Of a stretch of DNA of 64,000 bases, positions 1 to 9,496 are shown piece by piece. The notes beneath the pieces are model-generated. The model saw only the letters and a list, made by a program, of their open reading frames with translations, did not search any database and was not told where the DNA came from. Positions within the stretch are counted from its first letter, which is position 1, and every line of letters starts with the position of its first letter. A program made the translations under genes and the position numbers. Source of the stretch: an uncultured Mycobacteriaceae bacterium (GTDB taxonomy: Bacteria; Actinomycetota; Actinomycetes; Mycobacteriales; Mycobacteriaceae); NCBI GenBank assembly GCA_902826815.1, contig CADEGF010000033.1, forward strand, positions 1-64,000. The letters run 5' to 3'.

Positions 1-2
1 CG

Positions 3-1806
<1,804 letters not shown>

Positions 1807-1811
1807 CTTTT

Positions 1812-1841
1812 CCCCGCGTGGGCCCACACGAAGTAGGGGAC
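1812..1841. repeat. Intergenic repeat with GTGGGCCCAC core, copy 1
   Basis: A 30-bp stretch beginning CCCCGCGTGGGCCCACACG and ending AAGTAGGGGAC. A second copy, inverted and differing by one inserted base, lies at 18377-18407. The core GTGGGCCCAC is a perfect palindrome. It sits between the serB stop and the shared terminator. Its function is unknown to me. Confidence 0.75.
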
Positions 1842-1890
1842 AGACGCGAAAGCCCCCAAAATGCCAAGGAATAGGGGGTTTTCGTGTCTG
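1841..1890. terminator. Bidirectional terminator between serB and the MocR gene
   Basis: A 17-bp inverted repeat, CAGACGCGAAAGCCCCC at 1841-1857 against GGGGGTTTTCGTGTCTG at 1874-1890. Two positions are G-T wobbles in RNA and the loop is 16 nt. T-runs flank the G-C core in both directions, so it can end both convergent genes. The same arm sequence recurs in the terminator at 22755-22802. Confidence 0.8.
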
Positions 1891-1911
1891 CTCGCGAGGA
1901 AAGGTGGCCTC

Positions 1912-3354
1912 TCACACGACGATGGTGGTCGGCTCCGGTGCGGTGGAACCGGTGACGCTGTGCCATGCACGCGCCAGCAGTTCGATCGCCGCTGACAGTT
2001 CGTCCTCCGGTAGCGCATAGGGCACCCGCACAAAGCGTTCCAGTGTCCCGTCGACGCCGAATCGCGGTCCCGACGGCAGCTCGAGGCCCATCCGGGACGC
2101 GGCAGCCGACAGCGCCGTGCTCATCGGCGCGGGCAACCGCACCCACAACGACATGCCGCCGTGGCCGCCGCCGGGTTCCCAGTCGGGAAGGTGCCGGTCG
2201 AGCAGCTCAAGCAGGTATGTGCGCCGGGCCCGCAGAATGTCCCGCCGCTCGGGCAGGAGGACGTCGCGCTGCCCGAGAAGCCTTGCCGCGGCGAATTGTT
2301 CGAGAACAGGCGTGCCCATGTCGATCGACGGGCGCAGCGCCGCGATGGTGGCGATGGTGGCCCGCTCGGCGCGGATCCAGCCGATCCGCAAACCGCCCCA
2401 GAACGACTTCGACATCGAGCCGATCGTCAGCACAAGGTCGCGTCGCGTGGTCATCGACGCCGCCATCGGCTCGGGCACCTCGTCGTCCAGCCACATGTCG
2501 AGAATCGTCTCGTCGATCACGGTGCGGGTGCGCGTCTCGGCGATGATGGCCGCCAACCGCTTTCGGTCGTGCGCAGGCATCGTCAGCCCGGTGGGGTTCT
2601 GGTTGTCCGGGATCAGATAGGCCAGGCTCGGCGACAGTTGGTGCACCGCGGCCTGCAGCGCTTCGAGCTCCCAACCGTCGTCGGTCATCGCCACCGGAAC
2701 GGGACGTGCCCCCGCGGTGGTGATGGACGTCAACGCACCGTGGTACGTGGGCTGTTCGACGAGGACACGGTCACCGGGCTGCACATACGTCGTCAGGACA
2801 AGGTTGAAGGCGTGCAGGGCGCCTGTGGTCACCAGCACCTCGTCGCGCTCGGTGGGAAGCCCACGCTCGCAATATCTTTCGGCGATGGCATCCCGCAACA
2901 CGTCGACGCCGACCAGCTCGTGACCCACCTTGTGCAGATATGGCGTCACATCGTGGACCGCGTCGACGAACGCTTCGCTCACCGACGCCGCCGGGGCGGA
3001 CAACGCGGCGGCGGCGAGGCTCATCGACGGTGCGGTGGGCTCGTTGCGCGCGGCCGGTGTCACGGGTAGCGCCGTCGTGCTGCGTGCCCCGCGCCGGGCA
3101 TTGAGATAGCCGTCCTCGCCCAACTGGGCGTATGCGGCGGTCACCGTGGTACGGGACACCCGCAGCGCATCGGCCATCGCACGCTCGCTGGGCAGGCGCG
3201 CGCCGACGGGGATGCGGCCGTCCACGATCAGCAGCCGGATGGCATCGGATAGGCCGTGGTAGGCGGGGCCGCTGCGACTGGACGTCCGCCAGTTGCCAAG
3301 TTCGCGGGCCAGAAGGTCCACATCGAGCGCTCGTGCGTGCATTTCGATGGTCAT
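1912..3354 (-). CDS. MocR-family (GntR-aminotransferase) regulator, YczR type
   Basis: A PLP-binding transcription regulator that probably controls the neighbouring yczE. Residues about 25-95 form a GntR winged helix (GARLPSERAMADALRVSRTT). The rest is a class I aminotransferase fold with the PLP lysine motif SMSKSFWGGLRIGW and NQNPTG. The 480-residue length is usual for MocR proteins. The open frame continues upstream, but the ATG at 3354 places the start directly before the HTH and next to the operator-like repeats. It is divergent from the yczE operon, the genomic pairing known for the YczR subfamily. That YczR controls yczE here is inferred from this layout. It is absent from M. tuberculosis at this position, so it is an accessory insertion. 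Confidence 0.88.
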   Translation of the reverse strand: MTIEMHARALDVDLLARELGNWRTSSRSGPAYHGLSDAIRLLIVDGRIPVGARLPSERAMADALRVSRTTVTAAYAQLGEDGYLNARRGARSTTALPVTPAARNEPTAPSMSLAAAALSAPAASVSEAFVDAVHDVTPYLHKVGHELVGVDVLRDAIAERYCERGLPTERDEVLVTTGALHAFNLVLTTYVQPGDRVLVEQPTYHGALTSITTAGARPVPVAMTDDGWELEALQAAVHQLSPSLAYLIPDNQNPTGLTMPAHDRKRLAAIIAETRTRTVIDETILDMWLDDEVPEPMAASMTTRRDLVLTIGSMSKSFWGGLRIGWIRAERATIATIAALRPSIDMGTPVLEQFAAARLLGQRDVLLPERRDILRARRTYLLELLDRHLPDWEPGGGHGGMSLWVRLPAPMSTALSAAASRMGLELPSGPRFGVDGTLERFVRVPYALPEDELSAAIELLARAWHSVTGSTAPEPTTIVV

Positions 3355-3356
3355 TG

Positions 3357-3399
3357 CAAGCCAGTATGCGCTAACTGGATATGGAATAACAAGCCAGTA
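3357..3399. promoter_or_regulatory. Probable MocR operator: direct plus inverted repeats
   Basis: CAAGCCAGTA occurs at 3357-3366 and again at 3390-3399, 33 bp apart (three helical turns). An inverted half-site, ACTGG at 3374-3378, pairs with CCAGT at 3361-3365. MocR regulators commonly bind such mixed direct/inverted repeats. The site lies between the divergent starts at 3354 and 3417, and a CATTAT -10-like box follows at 3405-3410. Confidence 0.6.
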
Positions 3400-3416
3400 G
3401 CTCGCATTATTTGGGC

Positions 3417-3569
3417 ATGAGCACAAATTGGACGTCCAGAGTGGCCCGCACCTGGGACCGGTTCTTCCATCCGATCGAGCGCATACCCGCCGAGTTCCTC
3501 GACCGCGACGCCGAACGGATGCGCAACGAGCTCGAGCTGATCCGGATCCGCTTCCCCCACCATGCGTAG
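3417..3569 (+). CDS. Small hypothetical protein (50 aa) upstream of yczE
   Basis: A 50-codon ORF starting MSTNWTSRVARTWDRFFHPI and ending RIRFPHHA. I do not recognise a family. The centre, ERIPAEFLDRDAERMRNELE, is charged and predicted helical, with no membrane segment. Evidence that it is coding: it starts 6 nt after a CATTAT -10-like box, it fills the whole gap between the regulator's operator and yczE, and its stop overlaps the yczE start by 8 nt (ATGCGTAG), a translational-coupling arrangement. It would be co-transcribed with the transporter-like yczE. A function as a small partner of YczE is only an inference. Confidence 0.55.
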   Translation: MSTNWTSRVARTWDRFFHPIERIPAEFLDRDAERMRNELELIRIRFPHHA

Positions 3570-4242
3570 CGCGACCACCCGGGGCGGCGCGCTGCTGCTC
3601 GGGCTGATCGGCTACGGCTTCTCGATGGCGATGATGGTGCGCGCAGGCCTCGGGCTCGACCCGTGGGACGTGTTCCATCAGGGCCTGGCGTTTCGAACGC
3701 CGATGACCATCGGCATCGCGTCCGCCGTCGTCGGAGTGGCGGTGCTGCTGGCCTGGATCCCGCTGCGCAACCGTCCCGGCATCGGCACCATCGCCAACGT
3801 CATCGTCATCGCGGTGACGGTGGACGTGTCGCTCGCGCTACTGCCAACGCCTGCAGCACTTCCGGTGCGCATCGCGATGATGATCGGCGCTGTCGTGCTC
3901 AATGCGATGAGCACCGTCCTCTACATCGGCGCGGGCCTTGGCCCCGGGCCGCGCGACGGCCTGATGACCGGGCTGGTCGTCCGCACCGGGCTGTCGGTCC
4001 GGCTGGTCCGTACCTCGATCGAGGCCACGGTGTTGACCATCGGCTGGCTGCTTGGCGGAACCGTCGGTGTCGGCACCGTTCTGTATGCGTTGGGGATCGG
4101 TCCGCTCGTGCAGTTCATCGTCTCGATCACGCCGAAGAAAGTACTGGCTCGCAGCGGCTGGTCGTCGGTCGCCGATGCCAGCTTCACTACGATGAGCGAG
4201 TGCCCGACTCCGAAAGCGACAGCGTCGACCCAGACCTGCTGA
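3562..4242 (+). CDS. yczE: YczE/YitT-family membrane protein
   Basis: An integral membrane protein of 226 residues with about five or six hydrophobic helices (LLLGLIGYGFSMAMMVRAGL, TIGIASAVVGVAVLLAWIPL, IANVIVIAVTVDVSLALL, VRIAMMIGAVVLNAMSTVLY, and two more). The motif GLGLDPWDVFHQGL near residue 30 and the paired GAGLGPGPRDGLM near residue 130 are characteristic of YczE/YyaS proteins. The biochemical role of the family is not settled; some members have been linked to secretion or antibiotic production. The start overlaps the 50-aa ORF. Its 3' end overlaps the ABC gene by 43 nt, but that gene appears to have its own leaderless promoter. Confidence 0.85.
   Translation: MRSATTRGGALLLGLIGYGFSMAMMVRAGLGLDPWDVFHQGLAFRTPMTIGIASAVVGVAVLLAWIPLRNRPGIGTIANVIVIAVTVDVSLALLPTPAALPVRIAMMIGAVVLNAMSTVLYIGAGLGPGPRDGLMTGLVVRTGLSVRLVRTSIEATVLTIGWLLGGTVGVGTVLYALGIGPLVQFIVSITPKKVLARSGWSSVADASFTTMSECPTPKATASTQTC
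4188..4193 (+). promoter_or_regulatory. Leaderless -10 box (TACGAT) for the ABC ATPase gene
   Basis: TACGAT lies 6 nt before the GTG at 4200, the spacing of mycobacterial leaderless promoters. It fixes the start at 4200 rather than further upstream and lets the gene be transcribed independently of yczE. Confidence 0.5.
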
Positions 4243-5039
4243 TCGACTTCGCCAGGGTCACCCTCCGCCGCGGTGGCCAGGTTCTCGTCGGGCCGGTCAC
4301 CTGGTCGGTCGAGCTCGACGAACGCTGGGTGGTCATCGGACCCAACGGCGCGGGCAAGACGTCACTGCTGCGCATCGCCGCAGCCATGGAGCATCCGTCC
4401 TCTGGTACCGCCTTCGTGTTGGGCGAACGTCTCGGCCGCACCGACATGTCCGAGCTGCGCGCACGCGTCGGCCTGAGCAGCTCGGCGCTGTCGCAACGCG
4501 TCCCCGAGGGGGAAGTGGTACGCGACCTGGTGGTGTCTGCCGGATATGCGGTGCTTGGCCGGTGGCGGGAGCGCTACGAGGACGTCGACTACACCCAGGC
4601 CGTCGACATGCTGGAGAGTGTCGGCGCCGAACACCTCGCCGAGCGCACCTACGAGACGCTGTCTGAAGGCGAACGCAAGCGCGTACTGATCGCCCGCTCC
4701 CTGATGACCGACCCCGAGCTGCTGCTGCTCGACGAACCGGCGGCCGGACTCGACCTCGGCGGTCGCGAGGAACTGGTCGCCCGGCTGGCGGATCTGGCAG
4801 CCGATGCCGACGCACCGGCGATCGTGCTCGTCACCCACCATGTCGAGGAGATCCCGCAGGGCTTCAGCCACGCCCTGATCCTCTCCGAAGGCCACATCGT
4901 CGACGCAGGTTTGCTGACCGAAGTATTGACCGCGGAGAACCTGTCGAAGGCGTTCGGCCAATCCATTGCCCTCGACGTCATCGACGGCCGTTATTTCGCC
5001 AGGCGCACCAGGAGCCGGGCTGCCCACAGGAGGCGTTGA
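4200..5039 (+). CDS. ABC transporter ATP-binding protein (Rv3041c type)
   Basis: A stand-alone ATPase subunit of 279 residues. It has Walker A GPNGAGKTSLLR (about residue 40), signature LSEGERKRVLIARSL, Walker B LLLLDEPAAGLDLGG, and the H-loop VTHHVEEI. Molybdate/ModF-like ATPases share this architecture. No permease is adjacent, so the substrate is unknown. The frame stays open upstream inside yczE, but the GTG at 4200 follows a leaderless -10 box and gives the expected length. The Nudix gene starts at its stop codon and an enoyl-CoA hydratase gene follows: the conserved mycobacterial run Rv3041c-Rv3040c-Rv3039c. Confidence 0.9.
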   Translation: MPDSESDSVDPDLLIDFARVTLRRGGQVLVGPVTWSVELDERWVVIGPNGAGKTSLLRIAAAMEHPSSGTAFVLGERLGRTDMSELRARVGLSSSALSQRVPEGEVVRDLVVSAGYAVLGRWRERYEDVDYTQAVDMLESVGAEHLAERTYETLSEGERKRVLIARSLMTDPELLLLDEPAAGLDLGGREELVARLADLAADADAPAIVLVTHHVEEIPQGFSHALILSEGHIVDAGLLTEVLTAENLSKAFGQSIALDVIDGRYFARRTRSRAAHRRR

Positions 5040-5914
5040 TGGGGTCTTTTCCGGAGGGTTGGGCGCACGCCCGAAGGGCAGGGGAGAGCGAAGCGACTGG
5101 GGAATCGGTTTCAGACCCACTGGTCCCGCGGCCCGCCGCGACGGTGATGCTGATCCGGGACAAACGCCTGGCCCTCGCTCGGGAAATTGAAGTGTTCCTG
5201 ATGCGACGGCACCGGGGGATGGACTTCGTCGGGGGAGTGATGGTGTTTCCCGGCGGCGGAGTCGACGACCGCGACCGCAACGCCGACATCGCGTGGCACG
5301 GGCCCGACAAGAACTGGTGGGCCGACCGACTGGGAACCGACGCCGATCTCGCCGAGGCGCTTGTGTGCGCAGCCGCCAGGGAGACGTTCGAGGAGTGCGG
5401 CGTGCTCTTTGCAGGCGCGGCCGACGACCCGGACCTGCTGGTCGACGACGCGGCGAGCTATCGCGACTACCGTGCCGCGCTGGTCAGCAAGGAGCTGTCC
5501 TTCGCGGAGTTCCTGCACAAGGAGAAGCTGATGCTGCGCTCCGATCTGCTGCGACCGTGGGCGAACTGGGTGACGCCGAAAGAGGAGCGCACCCGCCGCT
5601 ACGACACCTACTTCTTCGTCGGTGCCTTGCCGCAGGGTCAGCGTGCCGACGGCGAGAACACCGAAGCCGACCAGGTTGCCTGGATCACGCCGGAAGCCGG
5701 CCTCGAGGACTTCGCGGCGCACCGCACCTTCCTGCTGCCGCCGACCTGGACTCAGCTCGACGCCCTGGCAGGCCACACCGTCGCCGAGATACTCGCCGTC
5801 GAACGCACGATCGTCCCCGTCTCGCCGAACATGAGCATGACCAACGGCAACCTGGAGTTCGAATTCTTCGACGGCGAGCGCTACAACCAAGCGCTCGGAG
5901 GACGCACCCCGTGA
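5039..5914 (+). CDS. Nudix-domain hydrolase (Rv3040c type)
   Basis: A protein of 291 residues with a Nudix fold. The motif REXXEEXG is seen as RETFEECG after the long helix [11 protein letters not shown], and the substrate loop is [10 protein letters not shown]. In this long subfamily (NUDT19/coenzyme A diphosphatase-like) the domain is split by an insertion of about 55 residues between FPGGG and the Nudix helix. A CoA or acyl-CoA pyrophosphatase role is plausible, especially beside an enoyl-CoA hydratase, but unproven. The ATG at 5039 is preceded by AGGAGG at 5028-5033 and overlaps the preceding stop (TTGATG), so translation is probably coupled. Confidence 0.85.
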   Translation: MGSFPEGWAHARRAGESEATGESVSDPLVPRPAATVMLIRDKRLALAREIEVFLMRRHRGMDFVGGVMVFPGGGVDDRDRNADIAWHGPDKNWWADRLGTDADLAEALVCAAARETFEECGVLFAGAADDPDLLVDDAASYRDYRAALVSKELSFAEFLHKEKLMLRSDLLRPWANWVTPKEERTRRYDTYFFVGALPQGQRADGENTEADQVAWITPEAGLEDFAAHRTFLLPPTWTQLDALAGHTVAEILAVERTIVPVSPNMSMTNGNLEFEFFDGERYNQALGGRTP

Positions 5915-6561
5915 GGGAATTCGTCAGCATTCACACCCTCGACGAGCACCCTGGCATCGCCACCGTGCTTCTGTCGAGGCCACCGACCAACGCGCTGACC
6001 CGGCAAATGTGTCGCGAGATCAGCGACGCCGCAGCCGAACTCGGTGTCCGCGACGATATCTCGGCGGTGATCCTGTTCGGCGGGCACGAGATCTTCTGCG
6101 CGGGCGATGACGTGACGGTGTTGCAGACCCTCACCGCGGATGAGGCCGCAGGTGCCGCCGCGGCGGGCCGGGACGCCTTCGACGCGCTCGGCGCGATTCG
6201 GCAGCCGACCGTCGCGGCGATCACCGGTTACGCGCTTGGCAGCGGGCTGACGCTGGCCCTTGCCGCGGACTGGCGGGTGGCCGGAGACAACATCAAGGTC
6301 GGCGCCACCGAAATCCTGTCGGGCTTTTCGCCCGGTGACACGGCCAGGTTGGCCCGCGCGATCGGGGAGAGCAAGGCCAAGGATCTGGTGTTCACCGGCC
6401 GGTTCGTCGACGCCAAGGAGGCGCTGGCCCTCGGCCTGATCGACGAGATGGTGGCGCCCGACGCGGTGTACGACTCGGCGATGGCCTGGGCCCAGCGCCT
6501 GGTGGAGCATCCGGCGCAGGTCCTGGCTGCCGCCAAAGCCTCATTTGGCGGCGGCCGTTAG
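5911..6561 (+). CDS. echA17: Enoyl-CoA hydratase/isomerase family protein, short C-terminus
   Basis: A crotonase-fold protein of 216 residues. The CoA oxyanion-hole segments are seen as [10 protein letters not shown] (about residue 62) and [19 protein letters not shown] (about residue 102). It would hydrate or isomerise 2-enoyl-CoA in fatty-acid oxidation. The order ABC-Nudix-crotonase-methyltransferase matches Rv3041c-Rv3038c, so it corresponds to EchA17. The M. tuberculosis protein as I remember it is about 254 aa. Here the sequence jumps from LAAAKASF straight to GGGR, so the C-terminal helices that pack on the trimer neighbour are missing. The GTG start overlaps the Nudix stop by 4 nt. 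Confidence 0.88.
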   Translation: MREFVSIHTLDEHPGIATVLLSRPPTNALTRQMCREISDAAAELGVRDDISAVILFGGHEIFCAGDDVTVLQTLTADEAAGAAAAGRDAFDALGAIRQPTVAAITGYALGSGLTLALAADWRVAGDNIKVGATEILSGFSPGDTARLARAIGESKAKDLVFTGRFVDAKEALALGLIDEMVAPDAVYDSAMAWAQRLVEHPAQVLAAAKASFGGGR

Positions 6562-6571
6562 GCTGCCCTGC

Positions 6572-7537
6572 ATGAGTTTCGATCCATCGCCGAACCCGCA
6601 CGCCACCGAAGAGCAGGTGGAGGCGGCCCGCCACGACTCCAAGCTGGCCCAGGTGCTCTACCACGACTGGGAGGCCGAGAGCTACGACGAGAAGTGGTCG
6701 ATCTCGTACGACAAGCGCTGCATCGACTACGCGCGCGGCCGTTTCGACGCCATCGTTCCCGACGAAGAGCAGCGCAAGCTGCCCTATGAGAACGCCCTGG
6801 AATTGGGTTGCGGCAGCGGATTCTTCCTGCTCAACCTGATCCAGTCCGGCGTGGCCCGGCGTGGTTCGGTCACCGACCTGTCGCCGGGGATGGTCAAGGT
6901 GGCCACCCGCAACGGCCAGAATCTTGGCCTCGACGTCGACGGCCGGGTCGCCGACGCGGAAGGCATCCCGTACGACGACGACACCTTCGACCTGGTGGTC
7001 GGGCACGCCGTCCTGCATCACATCCCCGACGTCGAGCTCTCCCTGCGCGAGGTCGTCCGGGTGCTCAAGCCGGGTGGGCGATTCGTGTTCGCCGGTGAGC
7101 CGACCACTGTCGGCAACGGCTATGCGCGAACACTCGCCAACTTGACCTGGAACGTCACGATCCGTGCCATGAAGTTGCCGGGGCTCGGTAGCTGGCGGCG
7201 CCCACAGGCCGAACTCGACGAGAACTCGCGGGCCGCGGCACTGGAGTGGATCGTCGACCTGCACACCTTCGATCCGGCCAACCTGGAGAAGATGGCGACC
7301 AACGCCGGCGCCGTCGAGGTGAGCACCGAGACCGACGAGTTCACCGCCGCGATGCTGGGATGGCCGGTACGCACGTTCGAGTCGACGGTGCCACCAGGCA
7401 AGCTCGGCTGGGGCTGGGCCAAATTCGCGTTCGGCAGTTGGACGACGTTGTCGTGGGTGGACGAGAACGTCTGGCGCCATGTCGTACCCAAGGGCTGGTT
7501 CTACAACGTCATGCTGACCGGGGTTAAGCCGTCGTAG
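6572..7537 (+). CDS. Class I SAM-dependent methyltransferase (Rv3038c type)
   Basis: A soluble 321-residue protein with a Rossmann methyltransferase domain: motif I ALELGCGSGFFLLNL (about residue 75), motif II/post I VTDLSPGMVKVA, and motif III region DDTFDLVVGHAVLHHIPDVE followed by LKPGGRFVFAGEP. The substrate is unknown. The C-terminal 120 residues (LDENSRAAALEW to WRHVVPKGWFYNVML) are conserved in mycobacterial members and are probably substrate-specific. The ATG at 6572 lies 7 nt after TAGGCT at 6559-6564, which overlaps the preceding gene's stop, so this gene probably has a leaderless transcript. Confidence 0.88.
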   Translation: MSFDPSPNPHATEEQVEAARHDSKLAQVLYHDWEAESYDEKWSISYDKRCIDYARGRFDAIVPDEEQRKLPYENALELGCGSGFFLLNLIQSGVARRGSVTDLSPGMVKVATRNGQNLGLDVDGRVADAEGIPYDDDTFDLVVGHAVLHHIPDVELSLREVVRVLKPGGRFVFAGEPTTVGNGYARTLANLTWNVTIRAMKLPGLGSWRRPQAELDENSRAAALEWIVDLHTFDPANLEKMATNAGAVEVSTETDEFTAAMLGWPVRTFESTVPPGKLGWGWAKFAFGSWTTLSWVDENVWRHVVPKGWFYNVMLTGVKPS

Positions 7538-7686
7538 ATTTCGACCTCGGCGCGGTCGCCTACCTACGTAGCGAGGCCGGAGCGCAGGCGCTGCGCGATG
7601 TCGACGGCAACCCGCTGACCGACGCGACCCGTATCGCCGATATCGACTCGATACGAAGTCAATTCGGCGACCGTTCACCGCTTCTC

Positions 7687-8697
7687 GTGGAGACGGTGTT
7701 ACTGCGCAGAAGGGCGACAGCCAAATTCGATGACCCGTCGCACTGGTTGTTCACCGACGATGCGCTGCAGCAGGCGACGGCGCAACGGGTTGCCGAACAC
7801 CGGGCACGGCGGCTCGCGGGTGCCACCGTGCACGATGTCACCTGTTCGGTCGGCACAGAGCTTGCGGCACTGCGGAATTCGGCCCGCTACGTGGTGGGCA
7901 GCGACAAGGATCCGGTACGGCTTGCGATGGCCCGGCACAACGTCGGCGACGTGGCGCTGTGTCGCGCCGACGCTCTGCGGCCCGTCTCCCGCGACAGTGT
8001 CGTGCTCGCCGACCCGGCGCGCAGGGGTTCCGGGCGGCGACGGTTCGACCCGCTCGACTACGCCCCACCGCTGGACCGGCTGTTCGAGGTCTACGGTGGC
8101 CGAGATCTCGTCGTGAAGTGTGCGCCAGGAATCGATTTCGGCGAGCTCGAGCGGCTCGGCTTCGAAGGCGAGATCGAGGTCACGTCACTGCACGGCAGTG
8201 TCCGCGAGGCGTGCCTGTGGCCGGCAGCGCTCGCCGAGTCGGGTGTGCGACGGCGCGCCACCGTACTGGATGCTGCCGAGCAGATCACCGATGCCGAACC
8301 CGACGACTGCCAGGTGGCGCCTGCAGGCAGATGGATCGTCGACCCCGACGGTGCGGTGGTGCGTGCCGGACTGGTCCGGCACTACGCCGCCAGGCACGGG
8401 CTCTGGCAGCTCGATCCCGACATCGCCTACCTGTCCGGCGACCGGCTGCCCGACGGCGTGCGCGGTTTCGAGGTGCTCGAGGAGATCGGCTACAGCGAGA
8501 AGAGGTTGCGTCAGGTGCTCTCGGCACACGATGCGGGCGCCGTCGAGATCCTGGTGCGCGGCGTCGCCGTCGATCCGGACACGCTGCGCAAGCGGCTGAA
8601 GTTGCGTGGCTCACACCAGGTGTCGGTGGTGGTCACCCGAATCGGCCCCGGCGCGGCAAGCCGGGCGAGGGCATTCATCTGCCGACCCTCACGCTGA
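7687..8697 (+). CDS. THUMP-like SAM methyltransferase (Rv3037c type), start unclear
   Basis: A methyltransferase-like protein: motif I region VHDVTCSVGTELAALR, then VVGSDKDPVRLAMARHN, and a DPARRGSGRRRFDPLDY segment resembling the DPPR/DPAR active-site motif of RNA methyltransferases. The C-terminal 60 residues form a THUMP-like domain ending in a VVVTRIGPG strand. It probably acts on RNA, substrate unknown. The first canonical start is GTG 7687. However, the same frame is open back to 7528, and the upstream translation (VDFDLGAVAYLRSEAGAQAL) matches the expected N-terminus of the family and abuts the previous stop. The true start may therefore be non-canonical or mutated near 7531. Length 336 aa from 7687, about 50 longer if extended. 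Confidence 0.82.
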   Translation: METVLLRRRATAKFDDPSHWLFTDDALQQATAQRVAEHRARRLAGATVHDVTCSVGTELAALRNSARYVVGSDKDPVRLAMARHNVGDVALCRADALRPVSRDSVVLADPARRGSGRRRFDPLDYAPPLDRLFEVYGGRDLVVKCAPGIDFGELERLGFEGEIEVTSLHGSVREACLWPAALAESGVRRRATVLDAAEQITDAEPDDCQVAPAGRWIVDPDGAVVRAGLVRHYAARHGLWQLDPDIAYLSGDRLPDGVRGFEVLEEIGYSEKRLRQVLSAHDAGAVEILVRGVAVDPDTLRKRLKLRGSHQVSVVVTRIGPGAASRARAFICRPSR

Positions 8698-8773
8698 AAC
8701 CTGCTTTGCTGCCCGCCGTATATTGTGGCGTCTGGCGGCTACGGTGCCGCTCTGGCCCGAAGAGGATTCATCC

Positions 8774-9496
8774 ATGCGTCTGTCCACGTCGATTCTCGCT
8801 GCCACGGCGGCTGTGCTCGTCGGTTTCTCCACCGTCGCCGCGGTCCCGGCGTCGGCCGCACCGCCGAAGTGCTCCGACCTCAAGGGCGGCCTCGTCGGGC
8901 AGAACTGCGTGATCGAGGAAGCCGATACCGGCTACCACCTGAGCATCGCCTACCCGGCGAACTATCCGGACGTGCAGGCCGTCTTCGACTGGGTCAAGCA
9001 GACCCGCGACGGCTTCGTCAACGTCGCCAAGGGCCCCGACTCGCGCAGCACGCCCTACCAGCTGGAAGTCACCCCGACCGAGTACAACTCCGCGGTTCCG
9101 CCACGTGGCACGCAGTCGGTGGTCTTCAAGGTCTACCAGGACGTCGGCGGGACCAGGCCGCAGACCTACTACAAGGCGTTCAACTGGGACCAGACCCTTC
9201 GCTGGCCCATCGTGCTCGACACCGGTGGCCGTGAGAAGACGCAGCCGCTGTTCCAGCCAGGGGCCAACCCGTGGCCGATCATCTTCCCGCTGGTGGAGGC
9301 GGAGCTGGAGAAGCAGCTTGGCACCAAGCCCGCGATCTCACCCGCGGTCGGGCTGAACCCGGCGACCTACGAGAACTTCGCGATCCAGAACGACAACCTG
9401 GTCTTCTTCTTCGGGCAGGGTGCGATCCTGCCGGAGTCGGCGGGTGCGCTTGCGGTGTCGATCCCGCGCGGTCCTGTCGACCCGATGATCGCCTAG
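8774..9496 (+). CDS. Secreted RsiV/DUF3298-like protein (TB22.2 family)
   Basis: An exported protein of 240 residues with a classical signal peptide: MRLSTSILAATAAVLVGFST, cleavage probably after PASA. The mature part has YHLSIAYPANYPDVQAVFDW, a long central region, and PAISPAVGLNPATYENFAIQ followed by FFFGQGAILPESAGALAVSIP. This is the pattern of DUF3298/RsiV-like extracellular domains. M. tuberculosis TB22.2 (Rv3036c) is the positional counterpart and is described as a secreted protein with esterase-like activity. The stop codon overlaps the convergent beta-propeller gene by 4 nt. Start ATG 8774 is chosen because it begins the signal peptide. Confidence 0.88.
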   Translation: MRLSTSILAATAAVLVGFSTVAAVPASAAPPKCSDLKGGLVGQNCVIEEADTGYHLSIAYPANYPDVQAVFDWVKQTRDGFVNVAKGPDSRSTPYQLEVTPTEYNSAVPPRGTQSVVFKVYQDVGGTRPQTYYKAFNWDQTLRWPIVLDTGGREKTQPLFQPGANPWPIIFPLVEAELEKQLGTKPAISPAVGLNPATYENFAIQNDNLVFFFGQGAILPESAGALAVSIPRGPVDPMIA

